A DNA stretch of 64,000 bases from Galbula dea (Eukaryota > Chordata > Aves > Piciformes > Galbulidae), in assembly GCA_013399015.1 (NCBI GenBank), contig VWZX01006203.1:200137-264136 (forward strand), in the 5' to 3' direction. The notes beneath the pieces are model-generated. The model had not been told where the DNA came from and did not search any database. It saw only the letters and a program-made list of their open reading frames with translations. A program made the position numbers and the translations under genes. Below, in pieces: positions 12,001 to 24,000 of this stretch; the stretch's first letter is position 1, and each line of letters starts with the position of its first letter.

Positions 12001-15000
12001 CAGCTGGCCCCCAGTCTGCTGGTCCCAAGCCTGAGAACAGCTCCAAGCTCCGTGCCCCAGCCAGCAGTTCTGATCCTCCAATACCATAGAGAAGCTCCAA
12101 GGGAGCTGCCTTCTACCAGCACTTGGCTGTGTCAGGAACAAAGACTAAATATGCCCTTGACAGATGGGATGTGGCATCCCAATGACAGCTTTAAAATAGT
12201 TCATGGGTTTGTGCAGCACTGAGGACTTGCTCTAAATATTTGTCATTAAAAGCCTGGTGGGATTTGCCATTCAAAACATCCTGAAGTGTTTATGGCCACT
12301 CCTGCCAAGGTGAGGTTGGGGTGCCTGGAGGGTTGGCAAGATGCTGGCTTTCTTCTCTGCCCCATGACCACAAGTGCCTGTCCAGGCCTTCACCAGTGCC
12401 CCCTGTGCAGACAAGCACTGAAAGCAAAGGGAAATTCTCTTCAGTATCAGCAGATTCATGCACAGACTTGTACAAGTAAAGTGCTGGCAAAAAACCACCT
12501 TTTCCCTGACACCAGCATGGTTTGACCTAGTACTAGCACTAGAATCATTTAGGTTGGAAAAGACCTCTAAGACTGAGCCCGACCACCAACCCAACACCAC
12601 TGTGCTGAAGCACTCTGCACAGAGGAGAAATTGGAAGAGCTCATGACCTGACTTCACCTCCTGATCTGATTCCCTCTGAGGATTGACCAGACTGATCTCC
12701 ATTGCACATTTGTCCCATTTTAAGTTGCCCAGATCCAAGCTGCCTGTCGAGCTTGGCACAGCAGCATACAGGCTACCAAAACTAACTCCCCTCTCAGAAA
12801 TCCACCCCACAGCTTTCCCACACTGCCACTCTTTAGGCTGGAAATGTGCTGACAGCCTAGACTGCCATGGGACTGATAGTGTCTCTCATTTCCACACTAT
12901 GACCTGGAACCAATTTCATTTTCCCTTCCTCTTATGGTTCCAGGCTTTTCGGAAATGTTCCCTTTTGGGTTGCTTCTGCACAGGACTAAGTACAGCAAGG
13001 TCCTGGTTGTTTATCTGGGGCCTCTCAGCACCATAGAGAACATTAAATAAAGTGGTTTGGGGGTAAACAGCTGGCTGTCACTTGGTGACAGATTAATCCA
13101 CAGACACTTCCAACCCTGTGCTTGGCTATAACATAAAAGTAAAGCATTGCAGATTGCCCAACTCCAGCTGTCAGGAGAGAACGTGCTGTGCTGCTGTGGC
13201 TGGCCTCAGGGCATCTCCACAAAATCTGCACACTCTGGCACAGCAACCAGCTGAAAGACTCTGTAGCTTGGAGCTAAGGTTTGGATTGCAAAGAAGAAGA
13301 GAATAGCACCCACCTCCTAATCCTGTGTAATTCTGCAATAACAAAAGGTGTTGGAGTGGCTGAGCTGCAGGTAGATCACTGTCAGGTAGCCTTATGCATT
13401 TGTCAATCCTAGCGTACAAGCTCACACAGAGTCATGAAGGTTGGAAGAGACCTCTCAGATCATCAAGTCCAACCATCAACCTATCACCAGCGTGCCCTAA
13501 ACCATGTCCCTAAGCACCACATCTAGATGGTTTTTTTAAACACCTCCAGGGATGGGGACTCCAGGGAAGGTGAGGAGGAGCACCTTGGAGATGTTCCAGG
13601 TGGAGGTGATACAGCCCAGATACAAAAAGAAAGTGAAAAGGAGAAAAGGAGAAGAACTGAGAACACTCTGTTCTTCAGCTTCCTTTTCTAAACCCTCCAA
13701 ATTTTGACAGAGCCAGCTCTGTGTCAGCAGACTCCTAGCTCAGTCAGTGTTTCCTCTGAAACCAGCTCTGCAGAACACTTTCACATTTGCTTTAGATCCT
13801 TCTTCACTGGCTTGTAACCATGTTCACCCACAGTCTGTCACAACCACTCTGGTTTCGCCTGTTTGCTTTGGACTCCTGTCAGTAATGGTTTATTCCAAGT
13901 GGGATTCTCAGTTCATTTCTCACTGTCATCATGGTACAGCAGCCTAGGACAGACAAACAGTCTGGTGTCCAGCACAGCCTGTATCATCCAGGAAAATTTA
14001 TTAAACTGAGCATCTTCTTTAAGAGAAGAAACCAAAGGCTGTGATTGCAGCTACAGCTTCTCTTTTGAAGAGGATGGTTCATCTGACCTCTCTACAGCAG
14101 CTAGGGCTCAGTCCTTCCCATAGAATCCACAAATAACAGCGTGGAGAGGGCTGGGAGGGACCCCTGGGGATCAGCCAGTCCAACCCCCTGCTCCAGCAGG
14201 GGCACCCACAGCAGCTTGCCCAGGGTCACCTCCAGCTGCCTTGGCAATCTCTCCACACAAGGAGACTCCACAGCTTCTCTGCAAAGCCTGGGCCAGGGCT
14301 TCAACACCCTCACACCAAACAAGATTCTCCTCTTGCTCAGCTGGAACCTCCTGGCTTCCAGTTGGTGCCCAGTGCCCCTTGGCCTGGCCCTGGGCACCAC
14401 TGAGCAGAGTTTGGCCCCAGCCTCTTGCCCCCAGCCTTCAGCTCTTGCTCAGCATTGAGCAGCTTCCCTCTGGGGCTGCTCTTCTCCAGGCTCAGCAGCC
14501 CCAGGGCTCTCAGCCTTTCCTCCTGCCAGAGCTGCTCCAGTGCCCTCAGCATCTTCCTAGCCTCCAATGGACTCTCTCCAGCAGTTCCTTGTCTTTCTGG
14601 AACTGGGGAGGCCAGAACTACACCCAGCACTCCAGATGTGGCCTCACTAGGGCAGAGTAGAGAGGGAGAAGAGCCTCCCTGGACCTGCTGCTCACACTCT
14701 TCTTCATGCAGCCTAGGAGACCATTGGCCTTCTTGGCAACAAGAGCACATTGTTGGCTCAAGGTTAACTTGTTAACTACATCAAGCAATGGAGATGTAAC
14801 TGTCAGCTAAAGAAGAGGTAGAAGACCCACCTCCACCCCAGCACTCAAGCTCAAGTGGCTAGGAGGGAAGCAATCCTCCTGCTGTCTGTATTCCACAGCA
14901 TACCCTTGGCTCACCTCCACGGTGCAGGCTCCTGTCAGGGCTTTCCTGGGACTCATCTAACTCCTGTTGTATAAACTCTGGAAGCATGTTTATAAGAGAG

Positions 15001-18000
15001 GATTAATTCAAGCACAGAACCTTCTCCACCCGTGACAGCAAAGGCTCAAAAGGAGCTTTCTCTGTTTCCAGGTGAGCAATAAAACCAGAAACTCACAGCT
15101 CAAAGTTTACATAACAGTGAAGTTTGGGTGGCCACTGCTGACGAGATCCCAGTGCCTGCAATCATTCCTCTTTGTTTTTCACCCCTGCCAGGCTCCTAAC
15201 ATCATATCTGTAAGATCTGGAGCTGGAGCTGCAGAAACTCTCCTGGTTCTGTACTCTGGACAGACACCCCACAGCCTCCTTCCCTGGGATGTGGTGCCTG
15301 GGGCCATGGTTTAGGGATGAGCATGGTAGTGCTGGGTGGATGCTTGGGTCCGAGGGTCTCAGAGGCTTTTTCCATCCATAATGATTTCATGTTTCTATGA
15401 CTGTGTCATGAGGATGGGTGGGAGGAATCAAGTGGGAAAAGGAAATAAGTGACCATGCCCAGGGCCACCTGGGCTGCCTTCTTCACATGCACTTTTCTAG
15501 CAGGAGAATGATTCCTTGTTCTGAATTAAAAGCAGAATTCCTCCTGCTGTTACTTTCTCTCAAAAGAAGAGCTCTCACTCCTCTATTTCACCACAGCTAT
15601 GGAAGCCACCAGACTTCTGGTGTCTACTCTTTTTGGTTGCAGCTCTAGGTTTTCTTTTGTAGGGGGATGGTTGATCTGACCTCCCTACGGGGTCTAGGGC
15701 TCCACCTTTCCCATAGAATCCCCAAATCCCAGCATGGTGGGGGTTGGAAGAGACCTCTGGGGATCATCCAGCCCAACCTCCCTGCTCCAGCATCTTGCCC
15801 AGGGTCACCTCCAGCTGCCTTGGGAATCTCTCCACACAAGGAGACTCCACAGCCTCTCTGCAAAGCCTGGGCCAGTGAGGCTGTGGAATAAGACGGATAA
15901 AAAGCAGACTTCTCTGTGCCTACTGGACAGTGAAAAGACCTCAGGCTTACTAACAATTTCTCCATCCTCCCTCTGGTTTCGGCTCCTCCCTTTCCCCAAG
16001 CACCCATCCCCCGGATCAGCCGGCTCGGTCTCCTACCCACACGGTGGTGCTGCCGCTAAAACTACCAGGGCCGGAGGAGCACCAGCAGCACCTGACCGTG
16101 AGAGGGACCAAGAGCTGGCTGAGAGCCGGAGCCTGGAGATGGTGAAATGTGCGTTCATCACGAGCAAACGAGAGGAGCAGCCAAATCGCCTCAGAACCTG
16201 GCAGCAGCTGCAGCTCGGGCTGAGCCCTGGCAGAGCAGCTGACAGTGCTGAAGAGTGGATCTGCCACTCTGCCTGTGGGGTGGCCCCAAAGTTTGCCTTT
16301 CAAGAGCCCTGTCAGTGACTTGTCAGGAGACCACACGCTGCTGCTAGCTCCAGTCATGGGAAGCAGTGATATCAGCTATCGACTCCCCCTCCCGGGAGCA
16401 GCTCACAAAGGTTTCAGCCCAGCAGAATCCAAATATAGGCACTCTCAGGCTAGCAGCTGTCACACAACAAGTCCCGATCCAGATCTGACCACAGACAGGC
16501 CATAAACTTTAATCAACATCTCAGAACTCTGCCCAGTTGTTCAGCCTCAGGTCAAACCACTGCAAAGGGAACCCAGGAAAATGAGATCTGGTGCCCTGCC
16601 ACCAACAGTAGCCTGGGCAGTGTGGCCCTGTGCAGCCCAGAAAGCCAAAGGACATGTCACAGAGACCCAAACACCAGTTCCCCAGTGACCTTTGGCTTTT
16701 TCTCCTGAAGCAAGATTCAACAACACAGATTCCTCCTGGAAGGGCTGAGAAAAAACATTCCTGATGGACATTGTCTGGAACCATGGTGGACAACACTGTG
16801 CCCAACCATACTCCCCACTGCAAACAGCTAGCTCCAGCTCCCAGAATGGTTAAGGTTGGAAGGCACCACCAGAAGTTATCTAGGCCAACCTCCTTCCTCT
16901 AACAGGGTCACCCTAGAGCACATTACTCAGGACTGTGTCCAGGTGGGTTTTGAGTATCTCCAGATACTCCTACTTCTTGCTGTGATGCCTGAAAAATGCT
17001 CACTAACACCTGGGGCTGACCCTTTTCCAATTTCCCTCCAGCTGCCCTGAACTGAAAACATTTCTCACAGCACATGTCCAAGGGCAGGCAGCTCTTCTGC
17101 ACCCCAGGAAGTTTTTACTGACCTTAAGAGCCTGTGAGAGACCTTTACTGGAGAGCAAGCACTGCTTGAGGACACAGAGGAGAGAGAGAGAGAGCAATTC
17201 TCTCCTTGCCAGCAGATTTTCTCTGCCCACAGACAATCTCTTGGGAATTAAAATGTTCTCCAGTGCCCTGAGAATCCACCAAAGAGGAGGGACAGGGTTT
17301 GTCCATCAGCCAAAGCCATGCAGCAATGCCACAGTGCCCACAGTGGGAGGACAGAGTCCCCTGCACCCTGGAGAAGGAGCAGCTTCCATTCCTGTGCCCT
17401 GCTTCCACCTGAAAAGCAATGATCTCACCCATGCAGGACCTGGGAGATACCTTTGGACTTTGGTGTTAGTTAATGAGGTTTTGGATACTCTAGAAATCCC
17501 TGTGCCCATCACAGGGCAGATGTTGAGCTGGCAGATCACTGTGGCTGTCACAAACAACCTTCACTCAGGGATGTTTGTTTGGGCAAAGCAAAAGTTTGGG
17601 GGTAAAAAAACCCCCAAAGTTATTAAAGGAAAAGTTGACCTAGAAACCCTCCTTGGGGGAAAGGGGCAGGAAATGGTCAAGTGGCCAAAGAAAATGAGGA
17701 TTAAACTATTGCCAGGCAGGATTTAGAGATCATGTAGAGTATCTGGAGGAAGAACCAAGCCAGGCCAAGCAGGGTGGTGGGGTAGAGTCAAGCCAGGCAG
17801 GAAAGCAAAGCCATCCATGAGGCTGATCAAAGCAGAGGAGGTGGCTGGGGAGCAGGTCAGAGCCAGGCTGGGTCAGCACCAGCCATACTCACTCAGGCAC
17901 TGCAGACCACTTTTATTCACAAGAGGTTTGGCACACAGTGAGCAGCTGGTGCAGCTGGAGAAAACCCCTGGCACAAGCTGGTGCCCATTGATCTCTTTCC

Positions 18001-21000
18001 ACCTCTCTTTTGGCTCCTTTGGCTCTTTCTCCTTCTCTCTCTCTTTTGGCTGCTCTTTGTTCTTACCCTAGAAGGAGAAAAAAAGAGAAGGTTCCTTAGA
18101 GATCCCACACTGCCCACACATTCCTTTCCCTGGGTGACTTAGGTCACCCCTCAAATCACATACAAAGGGCAAGGAAGGTGGGGAAGGGTCTAGAGCACAA
18201 GTGTTGTGAGGAGCAGCTGAGGGAACTGGGTTTGCTTAGCCTGGAGAAGAGGAGGCCCAGGGGAGACCTTCTCACTCTCTCCAACTCCCTGAGAGGAGGC
18301 TGGAGCCAGGTGGGAGTTGGGCTCTTCTCCCAGGTAACAAGTGATAGGACAAAAGGAACTGGCCTCAAGTAGTGCCAGGGGAGGTTTAGGCTGGGCATGA
18401 GGAACAATTTCTTCCCAACAAGAGTAGTTAGGCATTGGCCTTGGCTGCCCAGGGCAGTGGTGGAGTCACCACCCCTGGAAGTGTTCAAAACCCCATGTAG
18501 ATGTGGTGTTGAGGGACATGGTTTAATGGTGACCTGGGAGTGTTAGGTTCATGGTTGGACTCAATGACCTTAGAGGTCTTTTCCAACCTCAGTGGTTCCA
18601 TGATTCCACATCCAGTGGGCACCCTTGTGCCTGAGCCTTTGGGATCATAGTTCTCTTCCCACTTTCCCAAGGCCTGGGCCAGTTCCTCTAGTGCAGCTCC
18701 ACGTGTGATGAAGGACAGGACACAGCACCACAGTCTGTGCTTCTGCAGGGACTCCTCTTTGCCACCATGGTGATCCAAGGCAGTCACCCAGCCAAAGCAC
18801 TGCTCTCCTTGTCTGCACAACTCGTGCTAAGACAGCTGAGAGCAACCAGAACATGTCCTGGAGCCAGGTGGCCTGAAAGTCAGGATGATTTTCCAGTGCA
18901 TCATGTCAGGGGCCACAGGACATCTGCTGACCACTGAAGATGGCCTCAGCCACCCCAAAGCAACCCAACTAACTGGTTCCTGGGGTCAGAGCCCTTTTTG
19001 AGTATGAAGAATTCAACAAGACCTTCCACAAACTCAGCATCTCTCCCTCACCTTATCCTTCTGCCAGGACCCAGTGACTCTGCTCCTCAGGGAACTCAGC
19101 CGCCGCATCACCTTGGTTCCTCTCTCTGCTTTGTCACTCTTCCCACTCTCCTCACTTCTGAAACAAGAGCAAACCCATCTCAGCTGTGGCCAAGCCCAAA
19201 GGAAACCACTGATCAACTTCATCCCAAGCATTACTTTAGGACCTCATCTTTGAGCTCCCCACCCCCTGGAAGCTCAGCATCAGTTGTGCCATTTACTACC
19301 AGGACACTTGTACATAAGGAGCTGAACTCTCTGCAGGTTCTAGCTGCCTCTGTTGCTTTGTTCAGAGCCAGACCCCGACCTTGGCTGAACCACTGCAGTG
19401 TCCTGCAGGGCAGGAGGAGCTTAGAGGGAGGGGGACTTGAAATCAGCTTGCTCTGGGCACATGAAGGCTGTGGGTCCCTCTCTGTCCCACTTACTCATTT
19501 GACAGGAACTCAAACCAGGTGAGGTTCTGCTGGGAAGAGTCGCTGCCTTCCTGCACACGAGCTCTCTGCTTCACCCTGGCCAGGGAGAAGACATCAGACA
19601 CACAGCAAGGACAACAAGAGCAGGACATTTGGCTCAGTGGGAAGGCTCATCTATGGAGATGAGGCAGGAATAGGTTTGGTGTTACAGAAGAGGCATGTGA
19701 AATGCTGCTTCTCCTCACAATCCCACCCTAGTGTCACTGGAGAGTAGAGTGGCTCTGGGGATTTGCCCCTCAGGGGTCAAGTGTCATTTGTCAGGTGGGT
19801 CCTAGGCAGACCCTTGACCTCCCCACCCACAGCCCTCTCCCAGACACACTTACCCATGGTAATGTTTCAGCTCCTGGAGTACCTGATGCACAATTAGCCT
19901 ACCAGGGATAGGGGCAAAAGAAAAGCAAGGGTTAGAAAATGTCCTTGTAAAGGCATCCTGCACCCCACAAAGCCTCTGGCACTGGTTTATGACCAACTGC
20001 TCAGCTGTGCCCCAGCATGGGGTGGGATCTCCTTTGCTCTTGCATCTCCAGTAGCTCAGGTATAGTCCAGAGTCTCTGCCATCCCAAAAGAGCCAGGACT
20101 GACAATACCTACACGTGGTCTGGGGACACGTGGTCCTTCTCCAGCATCTCCAGAGCAGGGGATTCGACACCTGGAACACAAAACACTCTCTGCAGGGATA
20201 TCCTGGCTTGCCTTTGCAGAGCACACTGTTGCAGGCTAGGAGGTTGGACCTTCTTAACCTTGGTGGGCTCCCACTCTGCCTTTCTTGAGGAAGAAGTCCC
20301 AGAAGCAGTTAGGGAGGAGAAGGCTGCACTGCACGTCTGTGAGGGAGGTGAAGGCTACTTCGCTTTTCCATGTTACCCTTCCCTTCTCCAGGCTGTATTA
20401 CACTAATTTCTGAGGATCCTGCTTGTAGCTAGAGGGTAGGAGCTGATAGCACCCCAGAGATCCTCCCCCTGACAGCCAACTTCCCCTGCACTTCCCAGCC
20501 TCTGCTCTTAACAAGTCTTTATATTTTGCTCTGGGGCAGTCCTGGTGGGTGGGAGAGGTTCAAGGATTCCAGCAGCACAGAAAAGGCCAAAATTAAGTTG
20601 ACAGGAGCTAGAGTGCCTCTGTTTTTCTAAGGCTTTCAGTGCAGAAACCAGAACCTAAAAGCCTTGTCCCAAAGTCTCCTCCCATGGAGGTTATGCACAG
20701 GGGGATAGGTCAGGGCACTGCTGTCAGAAGGAGCTTGCACACAGCCCGTGTTTGCCCCATTCCAGGGTTCCAGGAGAACAGGCACAGTTAAACCCAAGCA
20801 GATGCAGCAGTACCTGTGCTTAGGAAACCATCCCTGCCTTGTCTGAGTGAGGAGTGACCAATGCACCAGCCATGGGGAGGTTCCATGGCAGTGGCTCACT
20901 GGGGACAGGCAGGTCTTAGCTCTGACTACACTGTGAGCCAGGATCAGCCTCCAAGTCAGCCTGACTTTTGATTTCAGGAGCTCCTGGGGCCCACCCAAAG

Positions 21001-24000
21001 GGAAGGGCAGAGGATGTCTGGGCTTGCAGAGGCTACATCTCCAGGTTTTCATCTTCTTTATCACAGACACCTTCAAGTCATTCAATGCCATGTACAGAGT
21101 TGATACCAACCTTCCACAGCTGGAAGAGAAGTGTTGAGACTGCAGGGTGGCTGAGGGGAGGCAACTGCCTCACAGGCTGAGGGGACAGACTTTGACCTCA
21201 ATCTCTTCCCATTGCTGCCATGTTCCTGCAGAAATCAGAAGTCATGGACACCTTTGGCCCTTTGTGCACCCAAGGAGCCTCCACCAGGGCACAGCTTGGT
21301 TGGCAAACCTGCCAGTGATCATCCCTGCCTTCCCACAGCCTCCTCCTCTGCATGCCCACCCTGGGGGCCCCAAGGCTGGTTCCCTTGCTGTGTGGTTTGA
21401 TTGCTGTGGTGTATCAGAGCACAGGATAAGATCAGGACCTGAGATCTCACTGGGAACAGGTTGACTGACTCCTCACCCCTTCCCTCTCTTGCTTTGTCAG
21501 AGTTATGGTGACAGAACACCACGAGGCACAACTGCCAGGTGGCCTCAGTTGTGAGCTCCAGGGAGGCTGGAGCAAGTGACACATGTGGCTGAAACCTTAT
21601 GCACTTCCCACTTCCATAGGACATGTAGAACTGATACAATTGTCCTCTTAATATTAATTGAACCCAAAGAACTTCCCCAGAGGAAAGCAGTGTGAAAGGG
21701 GAGGTCACACTGCTGTCCTCAACTACCTAGCAGAGTAGTAGTAGAGAGAAGACTCTAGGGGTAGGGGCAGAGGTGGAGGCACACGGTGACAGGACAAGAA
21801 GCAGCAGGCACAGGTGGCAGCAGTCGAAATTCCAGCTGGATTTTTGGGGAAAAGGGGCTATGCATGACCCAGCTCCCAGGACCTTTATCATGCAAGAAGG
21901 AGCAGTTTGTCCCACAGCAAAGAGAGTCCATCTTTGCTGAGATACCTGCAGACCTCCTGGCATAGCTGGGATCAATGCCTGCAGCTGACCCCTGTGAATG
22001 TTGCCTCCTGCAGCCCCAGCTTGCCCTGCTGCCAGCACCCACACTCACCAGCTCCTCCAAGCCACAGCTGACTGTGAGGCTGGGGTGCAATGGCTCTATC
22101 TCCACCTTGATCACTGTGCCACCCCCAGCACTGCTCCAGGTTTCCAGTTCCCCTTTGGGCAGCTGAAGGGACACACGAGGCTGGGGGCAGGACTGGCTGC
22201 TCTTCTCCATCTCCTCCTGCTCTAGGTCGCTGCCCATCTCTGTGGTATCCAGGCTGAACCTAATCCAGGGAAGAGGAAGAAGCCAGTTTAGCAGATGCAG
22301 GCATGGCACCACCTCTACAGTGTCCTAGCCTGGGGTGGATAGGCCTAAAGAGCTCATGCAGCTGGGGCAAGGATTGTCACCCCAGCAGGCACAGGGAGAA
22401 GGAGATGCCAGGCAGCATCAGCCTGGACACCATGTCCTGAGCCTGTTCCAAACAGCTTCTCTGGCTGCCATCAGCGAGTCCACAAGCTCCTTGGTCAGCT
22501 GGGATGATGTTTAGTGCTGGGTGGCTCTTGCTGAGCTCTTAGCAACCCCTGAGACTGTGCAGCCACCCAGCTCAGCAGCTGCCTGCCTGCCTGGGAGCTG
22601 ATGCCCTGCTCGCTGCCTAGCCAGGAAAGAGTCCTCCTGGGCATTCAGAAGTGACAAATGTTGTCATTTATTGAATCATCACTGGGGCTTCAGGGCATAA
22701 ATCCTGCTCCCACAGGAGCCCAGCTTCGAGGAAGGACAAAGAAATCCTCTTCTGGGAAATGAGGGGTGGAGCAGCTCCCCCAGTGCCCCATGGTCTCCTG
22801 AACACCAAGTGCTGCTGCAGTGCCAACAGCATAGGAGCAAAATGATGGATAAGGCTCAGTGGAAAATCTTACTCTCTGCATGGGTTCTGTCTGCAGATCA
22901 CTGTCACTTCATTCCTGCTGCCAGAGACAGGCTGAAGGAAGCATTTGCTTAGTGGACAGCAGGGCACACTCCCTTTCCCTGGCCCCACACTCACACATGC
23001 TCAATCACCCAGCCAGGGGTAGGAACAAGTCCCTGACAGGCAAAGTCACCCTGTGCCTTCATGGCTCATGTGCTGGTCACACAGCATAAACTGTGAAGGA
23101 TGCAGGGCACATGGCACAGCAACAGGGCTGAGAACCAACGTCTGAGCTTGATAGAGAACTGCCAAGATTTCACCCTGAGATCATTTTAGGGGACCTTATA
23201 AGGAGGAGAGGTAAAAATAGTCCTTGCTGGCTTGCACCTAACTCCCAGCCATCAGGGAGATCAATATATTTGCCAGCAGGGAAGGAATCCACGTGGGAAC
23301 CTGGAGCCTGAGGCATTCATGTGACAGGGGCACAGGGCAGCAGGGATGCCAGGGCTGGAAAATGCCCCCAGCCAGAGCCCAGCATCCTGCTACAAAATAC
23401 ACTCTTCCTCCTCAGCCACGTGGAGGTCAGAGGGCTGGAGGACACTGCAGCCCTTGCAGGCACAGCCCCACTAAGCCAACTCACAGGCAAGAAGAAAGAG
23501 GATTTGCCAGAGCTCTCTTAATCCCTCAAGTTCCCTCTGAGCCAGAGGATGGAGGCCATCAGGGCAGCTGAGGCTGTTCAAAGTTCCCTCCAGACAGAAA
23601 TCAGCTCTGCCCAGATGAGAAATCCTATTCCCAGCCCCAAGACTGGGAAAGAGAGCCTTCCTACTGCCAAGAGGACACTAAAGCCTCTTGCTGCTCTAGC
23701 ATTTGCTCCTCCACATCCCACCCAACATGAGCAGCGAGTGTCCAGCTGCTTTGGCAGATGCTGACAAGGGAGAGGGACCACCCAGCAGCTAGAGCTGGTG
23801 TGATCACTCCAGCCTCACACAGCACTGGTGCACCACATACATATCAAATATTGCTCCTGGGAAGGTCTTGTGAGGAGCAGCTGAGGGAACTGGGCTTGCT
23901 TAGCCTGGAGAAGAGGAGGCTCAGGGGAGACCTTCTCACTCTCTGCAGCTCCCTGAAAGGAGGCTGGAGCCAGGTGAGGGTTGGCCTCTTCTCCCAGGTC

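Larger units (their letters stand above)
4771..17892 (-). other. 13-kb ARHGEF18 intron splitting the C1 domain
   Basis: Long intron by the standard of this locus. It contains the candidate alternative exons at 6997-6902 and 9357-9295, the CpG island and minisatellite at 10.9-11.9 kb, at least eight CR1 fragments, and an unexplained CpG-bearing segment near 16010-16320. Most of the rest is unremarkable. Confidence 0.7.

Noticed and set aside
11217..12222. Several overlapping GC-rich open frames on both strands
   Set aside because: They arise from the CpG island and the 40-bp minisatellite. Stop codons are rare because of base composition, and no frame is preferred.
14241..14750. Open frames of 100-140 aa on both strands (also 27722-28380)
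   Set aside because: They lie within CR1 fragments and appear in both copies of the same subfamily. Degenerate remnants, not host genes.
22667..22672. AATAAA on the minus strand inside an ARHGEF18 intron
   Set aside because: An isolated hexamer without supporting 3'-end context; exons continue downstream. Similar isolated hexamers at 10075 and 13997 were rejected for the same reason.
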